A stretch of DNA of 64,000 nucleotides from Microbacterium sp. LWO13-1.2 (GTDB taxonomy: Bacteria; Actinomycetota; Actinomycetes; Actinomycetales; Microbacteriaceae), in NCBI RefSeq assembly GCF_038397725.1, contig NZ_CP151634.1:2418001-2482000 (forward strand), in the 5' to 3' direction. The notes beneath the pieces are model-generated. The model ran no database searches, was not told where the DNA came from, and was given only the letters and a program-made list of their open reading frames with translations. The stretch's first letter is position 1; every line of letters starts with the position of its first letter. The translations under genes and the position numbers were made by a program. Below, piece after piece: positions 15,257-22,608 of this stretch.

Positions 15257-16576
15257 ATGAACATCTCGAACTCGCAGTTGAGCCGCCGCGCCTTCCTCGG
15301 CGGCAGCACCGCCCTGGCCGCCTTCGGCGTCCTCGCCCTCGCCGGCTGCGCGACACCGGCAGCGCCCGGAACCGGAGCCGGAGCCGGAGCCACTGCCAAC
15401 GCCGCGACCAAGGCCAAGTCGATCAACTTCTACGGCAACTCGCTCGGCGAAGAGGCGCTGAAAGCAGCCTGGCAGGGGATCCTCGACGGCTTCTCCAAGG
15501 ATGCCGGCGTGAAGGTGGCCCCGGTCATCTACCCGTACGATCAGGCCGCCACGCAGCTGGCTCTCACCGGTCGCTCCGGCAAGCTCATGGGCGTAGGGCA
15601 GTCGGGTGGCTGGCAGGTGCTCACGCCGATGAACGTGCTCGCCGACCTGTCCGAACTGGCGGAAGGTCTCGGCATCCCGCAGGGTGTGCTCGATTCGTAC
15701 ACCATGGACGGCAAGCTGCTCGTCCTGCCGCTGACGGCTGCCGGGATCGGCATGATCACCAATGGTGAGATCGCGAAGAGCGTCGGCATCAAGTCGGGCA
15801 TGACGGTGGAGAAGTTCGCGACGGCGCTGGAGAAGATCAAGGCGCAGGATTCGTCCTTGATCCCGTACGCCGCGGTCACGAAGAACCCCGACCTGAAGGA
15901 TGCCGTGCACTGGATGTGGGGCTTCGGAAGCGATGTCGTCACTGACGACCTCAAGTGCACCATCGGTGACGCGGAGAGCGTCGAGGCCATGACCTGGTAC
16001 AAGTCGCTGCTGGATGCCGGCCTCACCCAGACCAATGTCGCCCGAAGCGACGCTCGCATCCTGTTCGCGAGCGGCCGTGCGGCGCTCTACGACGATGCCC
16101 CGCTGGCCTCGACCTTCGTCAAGACGAACGGTGCTGCCCAGAACATCATCGACAACATCGGCGCGATCGCCCGGCCGACCGCCGGAGGCAACGACTCCTA
16201 CAACCGCGCCTGGGGTGGCGGCCTGTTCGCGAGCGCGGGCGAGGGAGAGCTGACGAGCCTCGAGTTCATCAAGTACGCGGCGACGAACGTCAAGGCGGCG
16301 ACAGCCCTCTACGAGAAGTCCGCGGTTGCGCCGGCGGCCAAGAGCGTCGCCGACCAGATCCCGTCGCTCGCAGCGGACAAGTTCCAGGTCGCCTTCCGCA
16401 CCGAGGTGTCGGAGCACGCCAGAGGCGCGGCATGGGATCGTGTCGCGGTCACAGCGCAGATCGACGCGGCGATCGGCGGCGGCGTCGCGACGATTCTCGC
16501 CGGTCAGGTCGATGTGCAGGCCGGTCTCAACGCGCTGAAGAAGGAAGTGCAGGGGCTGCTCGACGCGAACTCCTGA
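15257..16576 (+). CDS. Sugar-binding lipoprotein of the ABC transporter
   Basis: A protein of 439 residues. GAAGGAG stands 9 nt before the ATG. The signal combines a twin-arginine motif (SRRAFLGGS) and a lipobox LALAGC, so this is a Tat-exported, lipid-anchored extracellular receptor. A short Gly-Ala linker (GTGAGAGAT) follows the cysteine. The rest is a family-1-type solute-binding fold (NFYGNSLGEEALKAAWQGIL; AALYDDAPLA). It is the last gene of the transporter operon and is followed by a strong terminator. Confidence 0.9.
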   Translation: MNISNSQLSRRAFLGGSTALAAFGVLALAGCATPAAPGTGAGAGATANAATKAKSINFYGNSLGEEALKAAWQGILDGFSKDAGVKVAPVIYPYDQAATQLALTGRSGKLMGVGQSGGWQVLTPMNVLADLSELAEGLGIPQGVLDSYTMDGKLLVLPLTAAGIGMITNGEIAKSVGIKSGMTVEKFATALEKIKAQDSSLIPYAAVTKNPDLKDAVHWMWGFGSDVVTDDLKCTIGDAESVEAMTWYKSLLDAGLTQTNVARSDARILFASGRAALYDDAPLASTFVKTNGAAQNIIDNIGAIARPTAGGNDSYNRAWGGGLFASAGEGELTSLEFIKYAATNVKAATALYEKSAVAPAAKSVADQIPSLAADKFQVAFRTEVSEHARGAAWDRVAVTAQIDAAIGGGVATILAGQVDVQAGLNALKKEVQGLLDANS

Positions 16577-16592
16577 GCTCGCCTGCTGCTGA

Positions 16593-16634
16593 CGCTCGCC
16601 GCACTCGGATCTCCCCGGGTGCGGCGAGCGTTTT
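16593..16634 (+). terminator. Rho-independent terminator of the ABC operon
   Basis: A perfect 12-bp stem CGCTCGCCGCAC (16593-16604) / GTGCGGCGAGCG (16619-16630) followed by TTTT. Confidence 0.9.
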
Positions 16635-16663
16635 GTCGTGGGCATCGCACCCGGGCAGAAGGT

Positions 16664-16699
16664 GGTGGGGGAGAAGGCCGGAGGGGAGAAGGCCGGAGG
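16664..16699. repeat. Short tandem repeat, period ~15
   Basis: The unit GGGGAGAAGGCCGGA occurs twice in a row between the two terminators. It looks like replication slippage and no function is evident. Confidence 0.6.
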
Positions 16700-16701
16700 C
16701 G

Positions 16702-16749
16702 AAAACGCCGCTGGCCCTGAGTCGTCGCAGAGACGGCTCAGGGCCAGCG
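16702..16749 (-). terminator. Terminator of the SDR-aldolase operon
   Basis: Arms 16709-16726 and 16732-16749 form an 18-bp stem with one mismatch and a 5-nt loop. On the minus strand the stem is followed by GCGTTTTC. Confidence 0.85.
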
Positions 16750-16766
16750 GGTGGATGCGGAGGCGG

Positions 16767-17486
16767 TCAGAGCCAGCGTTCGCGCAGTACCGGCTTCAGC
16801 CATGCGGCGGGGGAGGAGATCGACAGTCCGCCGTCGACGGCGATCGACGTGCCGGTGACGAACGACGCGGCGTCCGACGCGAGGAACGCCACGACCGATG
16901 CCACCTCCTCCGGGCGTCCGATCCGACCGAGTGGGTAACCCTCGCTCTCCCCGGTATCGGTCGCGGAGATGCTGCCGGGCTGCACGGCATTGACGCGGAT
17001 GCCGCGTGGGCCGTAGTCGAGGGCCAACTGTCGCACGAGTCCGTCGACGCCCGCCTTCGCCGCGGCATAGGCGGGCAGGGCGGGAGCGGCGAGGGAAGAG
17101 TTCACGGAGGTCACCGCGACGATCGACGAGCCGGGAGCCAGGCGTGGCAGCGCCGCACGGGCGACGAAGAACGCGGAGTCGAGCGTGGCGCCGAGCGCTC
17201 CTCGCCAGTCATCGTCACTCGTCGCGTCAGCGCGGCCGATCGGCATGCGCCCGGCGGCGAGAACCACGACGTCGAGCCGTCCGAGAGCCTGCTCGGCATC
17301 GGAGACGGCACGTTCCGCGGCATCCGACCTGCTGCAGTCGGCCACGAGGTAGCGCTCGAAGACGGCGTCTGCCGAATCTTCGAGGCCGACGCCGATGACG
17401 GCGTCCCCGCCGGCGGCGAAGGCGCGCGCGATCGCGAGGCCGATATCGGAGCTGCCGCCGATCAGCAGCACGCCGCGGCGAGTCAC
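16767..17486 (-). CDS. SDR-family NAD(P) dehydrogenase
   Basis: A protein of 239 residues starting at a GTG overlapping the aldolase stop (GTGA). It shows a Rossmann motif LIGGSSDIGLAIA, an active site with Ser in VTSVNSS and YAAAK, and the C-terminal DGG motif. In context it is a candidate for oxidising the free sugar to its lactone, or a sugar-acid hydroxyl, using NAD(P)+. It is the second gene of an operon led by the DHDPS-family aldolase and is followed by a terminator. Confidence 0.88.
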   Translation of the reverse strand: MTRRGVLLIGGSSDIGLAIARAFAAGGDAVIGVGLEDSADAVFERYLVADCSRSDAAERAVSDAEQALGRLDVVVLAAGRMPIGRADATSDDDWRGALGATLDSAFFVARAALPRLAPGSSIVAVTSVNSSLAAPALPAYAAAKAGVDGLVRQLALDYGPRGIRVNAVQPGSISATDTGESEGYPLGRIGRPEEVASVVAFLASDAASFVTGTSIAVDGGLSISSPAAWLKPVLRERWL

Positions 17487-18400
17487 ACGCGCACCTTTAC
17501 CGGCAGCGGAGGAAGAGCGAGCTCCTCGACCACGAGGTCGACGGCCGCGCGACTACCGGCGTCGAGGCGAGCGGCGGGGTAGCGCACCGTGGCGTGCTCG
17601 ATGATGCCACGCGCGACGAGCACCTCTTTGTGCACCGCCCATGCGATGCCGCCCTGCAGCCCTATCAGCACGAGGGGGAGCATACGACGAAAGCCCGCCC
17701 GTGCCTCGTCGACGCGCCCGGCGATGAAGTCTGCCAGCACAGGACCGAGCAGGTCGGGGAACTCGCAGGCGGGCATCGTCCCCACGGCGCCGCGTGCGTA
17801 CTCCTCGAGGCAGAACTGGGCGTTCTGGCCGCCGAGCACAGCGAAATCGGCATCCTTGATCGCGTCGACCACCGCGCCCACCTTGGGAGCTGTCGGCGGC
17901 GCCTCGACCTTCACCGAGTCGACCCCGTCGAGGCGGGCGAGCTCGGCGATGAGCGACGGAGTCATGCTGACGCCCGTGACGCCGGGGGCGTCCTGCACCA
18001 TGACGGAAAGCGACGTGGCCGCAGCCACCTCTCCGTAGAAGTCGACGAGTGTCGCCGCCGGCGGCTTCACCATGAAGGGCGGGAGAACCATGAGCGCGTC
18101 GGCGCCGCCCTCTTCTGCGAGGAGCGCCTGCTCGATCGAGGTGGCGGTCGAGGTGCCATTGACGCCCGCGATGACCGGGACACGGCCCTCGACGAGCTCG
18201 ACGACATCACTGAGGATGGTGCGCCTCTCCTCGGTGGTGAGCGCGAACCCCTCGCTCGCCATTCCGAAGACGGCGACGCCGTCCACGCCGGCGGCGAGCT
18301 CGAATTCGACCAGGCGGCGCAGGCCATCGCGGTCGAGGGCACCCGTCTCATCGAACGGGGTTGCCAGAATCGGCATCAAGCCGTGGAGTTTCAGAGCCAT
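17483..18400 (-). CDS. Dihydrodipicolinate-synthase-family aldolase
   Basis: A protein of 305 residues. The ATG at 18400 has GGGGAA ~7 nt upstream. The TIM-barrel N-terminus is PILATPFDETG, the substrate loop is FGMASEGFALTTEE, and the Schiff-base lysine is Lys164 (VKVEAPP). The usual Tyr of the Y-N-x-P motif is absent (V-Q-D-A-P at 135-139), so it is unlikely to be a true DapA. Relatives cleave 2-keto-3-deoxy sugar acids to pyruvate plus an aldehyde, or dehydrate keto-deoxy aldarates. That fits the dehydratase, SDR and lactonase next to it. Confidence 0.88.
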   Translation of the reverse strand: MALKLHGLMPILATPFDETGALDRDGLRRLVEFELAAGVDGVAVFGMASEGFALTTEERRTILSDVVELVEGRVPVIAGVNGTSTATSIEQALLAEEGGADALMVLPPFMVKPPAATLVDFYGEVAAATSLSVMVQDAPGVTGVSMTPSLIAELARLDGVDSVKVEAPPTAPKVGAVVDAIKDADFAVLGGQNAQFCLEEYARGAVGTMPACEFPDLLGPVLADFIAGRVDEARAGFRRMLPLVLIGLQGGIAWAVHKEVLVARGIIEHATVRYPAARLDAGSRAAVDLVVEELALPPLPVKVRV

Positions 18401-18449
18401 CAGCTGTTTCCCCGCTTCAGCATTGTCATTTTCCTGTTTTCGCAAGTCG

Positions 18450-18463
18450 TATGCATATTGTGA
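18450..18463. promoter_or_regulatory. TATGCAT-containing element in a divergent promoter region
   Basis: TATGCATATTGTGA matches 12 of 14 bases at 13294-13307, the element overlapping the IclR palindrome. The 18401-18511 gap separates the aldolase and lactonase operons, so a shared regulator site is plausible. No clear -35/-10 pair is visible here. Confidence 0.35.
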
Positions 18464-18511
18464 GATAGTCTGCCACATAACGGTTGCAGCCACCACTGAA
18501 AGTTGACCCGG

Positions 18512-19390
18512 ATGCCGCGCTCACATCTCTCCAGAAACGTCGAGATCATCTCCGACGTTCGATACGTACAGGCCGAATCGCCCCGCTGGGACGGCCGTGA
18601 CGGCAGCCTCGCCTGGATCGACATGGCGACGGGTGCGTTCCACCGCGGCCGCCTCGAGAACGGGATGGTCATTCCCGGGTCTGCCGTATCGGTCGGCCGT
18701 CAGATCGGTGCCCCGGCACCGCTCGCCGAGCCGGGGGCCGGCTGGGTGGTGGCGGTCGACCGCGACATCGTTCATGTCAGCGACGAGGGTGTCGTGTCGT
18801 CCCTTGCGACGGATATCGCCGCGCCAGGGCACTACATGAACGACGGCGGCGCCGATCCGTCCGGCCGCTTCTGGGTGGGGAGCCAGTCGATGCCGCGGGC
18901 ACCGCACTGCGCGCTGTGGAGCTTCGGCCCGGATGGCGTGGCGACCGAGAGGCTCAGCGGGGTGACGGTCTCGAACGGACTCGCCTTCGATCACACCGGC
19001 TCGACCCTGTATTACATCGACACGCTTCCGAACCGCAGTATCGAAGCGTTCGATGTCGCGGCGGATGGTCAGCTCTCCGGCCGCCGGACGATCTGCCGCG
19101 TCGACGGAGGCAATCCCGACGGCATGACGATCGATCTCGAGGGCATGCTCTGGGTGGCCGTATGGGATGCCGCAGAGGTGCGTCGCTATTCACCGAGCGG
19201 TGTGCTGGTGCAGACGATCGAGCTTCCGGCGAAGAGGCCGACCGCTGTCGCTCTCGTCGATCGACTGCTCGTGATCACGACCGCAAGCATCGGACTGCCG
19301 CAGCCCGGCGAGGCGGATGGCGCGTTGCTCGGTGTCGAGGTCGAGATCGGCGGGACTCCGGCCCTGCCATGGGGCGGGTCGGGGCGATGA
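18512..19390 (+). CDS. SMP-30/gluconolaconase-family lactonase
   Basis: A protein of 292 residues. The ATG at 18512 is chosen; an in-frame TTG at 18503 is possible. Six-bladed propeller markers carry the metal ligands: Glu22 (AESPRWDG), Asn155 (VSNGLAFD) and Asp203 (GNPDGMTID); Asn110 (YMNDGG) is a likely substrate contact. The family hydrolyses sugar lactones to aldonates with Ca2+ or Zn2+. It is translationally coupled (ATGA) to the KDPG-type aldolase and divergent from the aldolase-SDR operon, placing it between dehydrogenase and dehydratase in the pathway. Confidence 0.9.
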   Translation: MPRSHLSRNVEIISDVRYVQAESPRWDGRDGSLAWIDMATGAFHRGRLENGMVIPGSAVSVGRQIGAPAPLAEPGAGWVVAVDRDIVHVSDEGVVSSLATDIAAPGHYMNDGGADPSGRFWVGSQSMPRAPHCALWSFGPDGVATERLSGVTVSNGLAFDHTGSTLYYIDTLPNRSIEAFDVAADGQLSGRRTICRVDGGNPDGMTIDLEGMLWVAVWDAAEVRRYSPSGVLVQTIELPAKRPTAVALVDRLLVITTASIGLPQPGEADGALLGVEVEIGGTPALPWGGSGR

Positions 19391-20031
19391 GCGTCGTCGA
19401 CAACGCAGGGCTGCGGGAGCGGGTCGCGGCGAGCCGACTCATCGCGATCATCCGAGGAACGGATGTCGATGCCACAGTGGCGACGGCACTGACCCTGATC
19501 GATGCCGGCATCCTCACTCTGGAGATCGCTCTCACCCTCGATGACGCCGAAGCGGCGATCGCTCAAGTCGTGCAGGACGCACCGGTGGAAGCTCTCATCG
19601 GCGCGGGTACCGTGCTCGACGAGGCCGATGTCGACCGTGCCGTGTCTGCCGGTGCGCAGTTCATGGTGACGCCGACGCTCACCGCCTCGGTCGAATACGC
19701 GGTCGGGCAGGGCATCGGTGTACTTCCCGGCGTCTACACGCCCACCGAGATCCAGCGGGGGATGGACCTGGGCGCGGCCGCAGTGAAGCTGTTTCCGGCG
19801 TCTGCGCTCGGTCCCGGCTTCATCCGCGCCGTCCGCGATCCCTTCCCGGAGGCCAGGATCATCCCCGTCGGCGGCGTCACCGTCGACACGATCAGCGGCT
19901 ACCTCGCTGCCGGGGCGTTCGCTCTCGGTGTGGGCGGCCCGCTCGTCGGTGACGCGGCGACCCCGGGGGGAGACCTGAGTGCGCTCGCCATGCGGGCGCG
20001 GGCGTTCGTCCAGGCGGTCCAGGCCAGCTGA
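19387..20031 (+). CDS. eda: 2-keto-3-deoxy-(6-phospho)gluconate-type aldolase
   Basis: A protein of 214 residues whose ATG overlaps the lactonase stop (ATGA). It is a class I TIM-barrel aldolase with Schiff-base Lys134 (AVKLFPAS), Glu46 (TLEIALT) and Arg23 (AIIRG). The phosphate loop GGVTVDTISGYLAAGA is present. It splits a 2-keto-3-deoxy-6-phospho sugar acid to pyruvate and a triose phosphate. No keto-deoxy-sugar kinase is visible in this operon, so either the kinase is elsewhere (the PfkB gene at 50634 is distant) or the enzyme takes an unphosphorylated substrate. Confidence 0.88.
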   Translation: MSVVDNAGLRERVAASRLIAIIRGTDVDATVATALTLIDAGILTLEIALTLDDAEAAIAQVVQDAPVEALIGAGTVLDEADVDRAVSAGAQFMVTPTLTASVEYAVGQGIGVLPGVYTPTEIQRGMDLGAAAVKLFPASALGPGFIRAVRDPFPEARIIPVGGVTVDTISGYLAAGAFALGVGGPLVGDAATPGGDLSALAMRARAFVQAVQAS

Positions 20032-20061
20032 CCGGGCTTCTTCCTTTCGTCGTCACAGAGA

Positions 20062-20095
20062 GAGGGGCCGGGAACCTTGCGGTTCCCGGCCCCTC
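20062..20095. terminator. Convergent terminator hairpin
   Basis: A perfect 15-bp stem (20062-20076 / 20081-20095; core GGGGCCGGGAACC) with loop TTGC lies between the aldolase and gnd stops. It lacks a T-run on either strand. Confidence 0.75.
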
Positions 20096-20107
20096 CAAAC
20101 GGTGACG

Positions 20108-21556
20108 TCAGTGCGTGTCTTCCGCCTCGATCTCGGTGCGGTCGCCCGACCACTGCGTGTGGAAGGTGCCCGGCTTGTCGATGCGCTTGTAGGTGTGCGC
20201 TCCGAAGAAGTCGCGCTGTCCCTGGACCAGAGCGGCCGGCAGGCGGTCTGCCCGGATGCCGTCGTAGTACGACAGCGACGACGAGAACGCGGGCGCGGGG
20301 ATGCCGGCCTCGGCGGCCGCGACGACGACGCGGCGCCACGCGGACTGGGCGCGTCCGAAGACCTCGGCGAAGTACGGGGCGGTCATCAGCACCGGAAGCT
20401 CCGGCTCAGCGGCGTAGGCGTCCGCGATGCGGTTGAGGAACTGGGCACGGATGATGCAACCGCCGCGCCAGATCTTGGAGATCGCACCGAGGTCGATGTT
20501 CCAGTCGTACTCGGCGGCGCCGGCGCGGATCTCGTCGAAGCCCTGCGAGTAGGCGACGATCTTGGAGGCGTACAGCGCGAGGCGAACGTCCTCGATGAAG
20601 GCGTCGTGGTCGGTCACGGTGAACTCTTCGTCCGGGCCGGGAAGAGAGCCGGCGACGGCGCGCTGTTCCGGGTGCGAGGAGAGCGAGCGGGCGAACGTGG
20701 CCTCGGCGATGCCGGAGACCGGCACGCCGAGTGACAGGGCCGTCTGCACCGTCCAGGCGCCGGTGCCCTTGGCGCCGGCCTGGTCGAGGATGACATCGAC
20801 GAGCGGCTTGCCCGTTGCTGCGTCGACCTGACGCAGCACCTCGGCGGTGATCTCGATGAGGTACGACTCGAGCTCGCCCGCGTTCCATTCGGCGAAGATG
20901 TCGGCGATCTCGGCCGGCGACTTGCCGGTGCCGCGGCGGATGAGGTCGTAGGCCTCGGCGATGAGCTGCATGTCGGCGTACTCGATGCCGTTGTGCACCA
21001 TCTTGACGAAGTGCCCGGCGCCGTCGTGGCCGACATGCGTCACGCATGCTTCGCCCTCGGCGATCGCGGCGATCGAGGTCAGGATCGGGCCGAGCGTGAC
21101 CCACGACTCGTCCGAGCCGCCTGGCATGATCGACGGACCGGTGAGCGCACCCTCTTCGCCGCCGGAGATGCCGGCGCCGACGAAGTTGATGCCCGTCTCG
21201 CGGACCGCCTTCTCGCGGCGGATGGTGTCCGGGAAGTATGCGTTGCCGCCGTCGACGATGATGTCTCCGGGCTCGAAGACCTCGACGAGGGAATTGATCA
21301 CGGCGTCCGTCGGACCGCCGGCCTTGACCATGATGATCGCGGTGCGCGGCTTCTGCAGCGAGTCGGCGAACTCCTGGTAGGTGTGGGCAGGGATGAATCC
21401 GGCCTCGGGGTGCGCGTCGAGAACACCCTGGGTCTTCTCATAGCTGCGGTTGAAGATCGCGACGGTGTTGCCCTCGCGACTGGCGAGATTGCGGGCGAGA
21501 TTCGAGCCCATGACGGCGAGTCCGACGACTCCGATGTTCGCTGATGCTTCGGGCAC
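20108..21556 (-). CDS. gnd: 6-phosphogluconate dehydrogenase (decarboxylating)
   Basis: A protein of 482 residues, full length for the dimeric long-chain enzyme. A GTG start has GAGGAG 7 nt upstream. Nucleotide motifs are VVGLAVMGSNLARN and NRSYEKT. The substrate signature is AGISGGEEGALTGPSIMPGG, followed by catalytic Lys in GHFVKMVHNGIEYADMQL. It converts 6-phosphogluconate to ribulose-5-phosphate and CO2 with NADP+. It is convergent with the Entner-Doudoroff-type aldolase and next to a sugar-acid cluster, so gluconate from that cluster could drain into the pentose phosphate pathway through it. Confidence 0.97.
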   Translation of the reverse strand: MPEASANIGVVGLAVMGSNLARNLASREGNTVAIFNRSYEKTQGVLDAHPEAGFIPAHTYQEFADSLQKPRTAIIMVKAGGPTDAVINSLVEVFEPGDIIVDGGNAYFPDTIRREKAVRETGINFVGAGISGGEEGALTGPSIMPGGSDESWVTLGPILTSIAAIAEGEACVTHVGHDGAGHFVKMVHNGIEYADMQLIAEAYDLIRRGTGKSPAEIADIFAEWNAGELESYLIEITAEVLRQVDAATGKPLVDVILDQAGAKGTGAWTVQTALSLGVPVSGIAEATFARSLSSHPEQRAVAGSLPGPDEEFTVTDHDAFIEDVRLALYASKIVAYSQGFDEIRAGAAEYDWNIDLGAISKIWRGGCIIRAQFLNRIADAYAAEPELPVLMTAPYFAEVFGRAQSAWRRVVVAAAEAGIPAPAFSSSLSYYDGIRADRLPAALVQGQRDFFGAHTYKRIDKPGTFHTQWSGDRTEIEAEDTH

Positions 21557-21616
21557 TGAGGAGCTCCTCGATCGTGAAGAAGTGGGGGTGACTTTCAGCG
21601 TATCGCTGTGTGCGGG

Positions 21617-22507
21617 TCAATGCGTTTCTGTGTCGCGGGATGCCACGAAGCGGCGGGTGACGGCGATGTCGCGATCGCCGAGCCCGGCGGCCACGAGCTC
21701 ATCGAACGCATGGCGCAGGGTCGGCAGAAGCACAGCAGACGTTTCGGTGGCTTCCGCGATGTCGGCCGCGAAGCGCAGGTCCTTCAGCATGTACTTCGCC
21801 ATCCCGCTCGGCGAGTCGTCGCCGGTGACGAGCTTCTCCCGGCGGCTGTCCAGCAGGCGGGATCCGGCGTAGCCGCCGGAGAGCAGAGTCCACATCGCAT
21901 CGAGGTCGAGCCCGGAGCGCTCGGCAAGGACGGTCGCCTCGCCGAGCGCCAGGATGGTGGCCGAGACGACGAGTTGATTGCAGGCTTTCGCGACCTGGCC
22001 GGCACCGAGCGGGCCGAGATGAACGGGGCGACCGCAGGCGGTCAGAATCTCCGCCGCTCGTTCGGCATCCTCCTCGGCACCGCCGAGCATGATCGACAGG
22101 GTGCCGGCCTGAGCGCCGTCCTCACCGCCGGACACCGGACAGTCGACGACGCGCACGCGCCCGTCGGACTGCGTGTGCAGCCGGTCGGCGAGAGCGCGGA
22201 TTCCGGGTGCGGACGACGTCGATCCGATCAGGATCAGAAGGTCGCCGGTTCCGGCGAGGAGACCGTCCTCGCCGTCGAGAAGCTCTTCGAGCTGCGGGAG
22301 GTCGGGGAGCATGGCAAGCAGGACGTCGACCTGGGACGCGAGTTCGCGGGGCGTGTCGGCCCACGAGGCGCCGGCCGCCATGAGCTGCGGCTGCGGGCGC
22401 CGTGCGTGGATGACGAGTGCGCCGCGTGCGGCGAGGAGATGCTCGGCCATGGGGTGCCCCATAGCGCCCAAGCCGATCACGCCGACGGTGGCTGGAGAGG
22501 AGGACAT
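21617..22507 (-). CDS. 3-hydroxyisobutyrate-dehydrogenase-family (GarR-like) oxidoreductase
   Basis: A protein of 296 residues. Signature GVIGLGAMGHPMAEHLL, substrate motif CPVSGGEDGAQAGTL and catalytic Lys in AKACNQLV identify a beta-hydroxyacid dehydrogenase. Family members reduce tartronate semialdehyde or oxidise hydroxyisobutyrate; the sugar-acid context favours a tartronate-semialdehyde-like or other 2/3-hydroxyacid substrate. There is no ribosome site. A -10-like TACCAT 6 nt before the ATG indicates leaderless transcription from a promoter that overlaps the palindrome at 22538-22548. Confidence 0.85.
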   Translation of the reverse strand: MSSSPATVGVIGLGAMGHPMAEHLLAARGALVIHARRPQPQLMAAGASWADTPRELASQVDVLLAMLPDLPQLEELLDGEDGLLAGTGDLLILIGSTSSAPGIRALADRLHTQSDGRVRVVDCPVSGGEDGAQAGTLSIMLGGAEEDAERAAEILTACGRPVHLGPLGAGQVAKACNQLVVSATILALGEATVLAERSGLDLDAMWTLLSGGYAGSRLLDSRREKLVTGDDSPSGMAKYMLKDLRFAADIAEATETSAVLLPTLRHAFDELVAAGLGDRDIAVTRRFVASRDTETH

Positions 22508-22513
22508 GGCGAC

Positions 22514-22572
22514 ATGGTACCGAACATCCAGCTGATCGAACAGTGTTCAGCGGAATGGATTTACGCTAGAGT
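22514..22572. promoter_or_regulatory. Overlapping divergent promoters built on one palindrome
   Basis: The palindrome GAACAGTGTTC (22538-22548) supplies both -35 boxes. Minus strand: TGTTCG (22542-22537), 17 nt, TACCAT (22519-22514), 6 nt, ATG 22507. Plus strand: TGTTCA (22544-22549), 17 nt, TAGAGT (22567-22572). A third GAACA half-site is at 22522-22526. Binding here would block both promoters; the IclR gene at 23688 is the obvious candidate regulator. Confidence 0.55.
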
Positions 22573-22608
22573 GAGCGGATCGAGAGTCTGCCCGAGGAAG
22601 GGACCAGC

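Noticed and set aside
16664..16699. Tandem GGGGAGAAGGCCGGA units as a CRISPR or mobile-element remnant
   Set aside because: There are only two adjacent 15-nt units, with no spacers, no cas genes and no inverted ends.
18503..18511. TTG at 18503 as start of the lactonase
   Set aside because: It adds only three residues and has no better ribosome site than the ATG at 18512.
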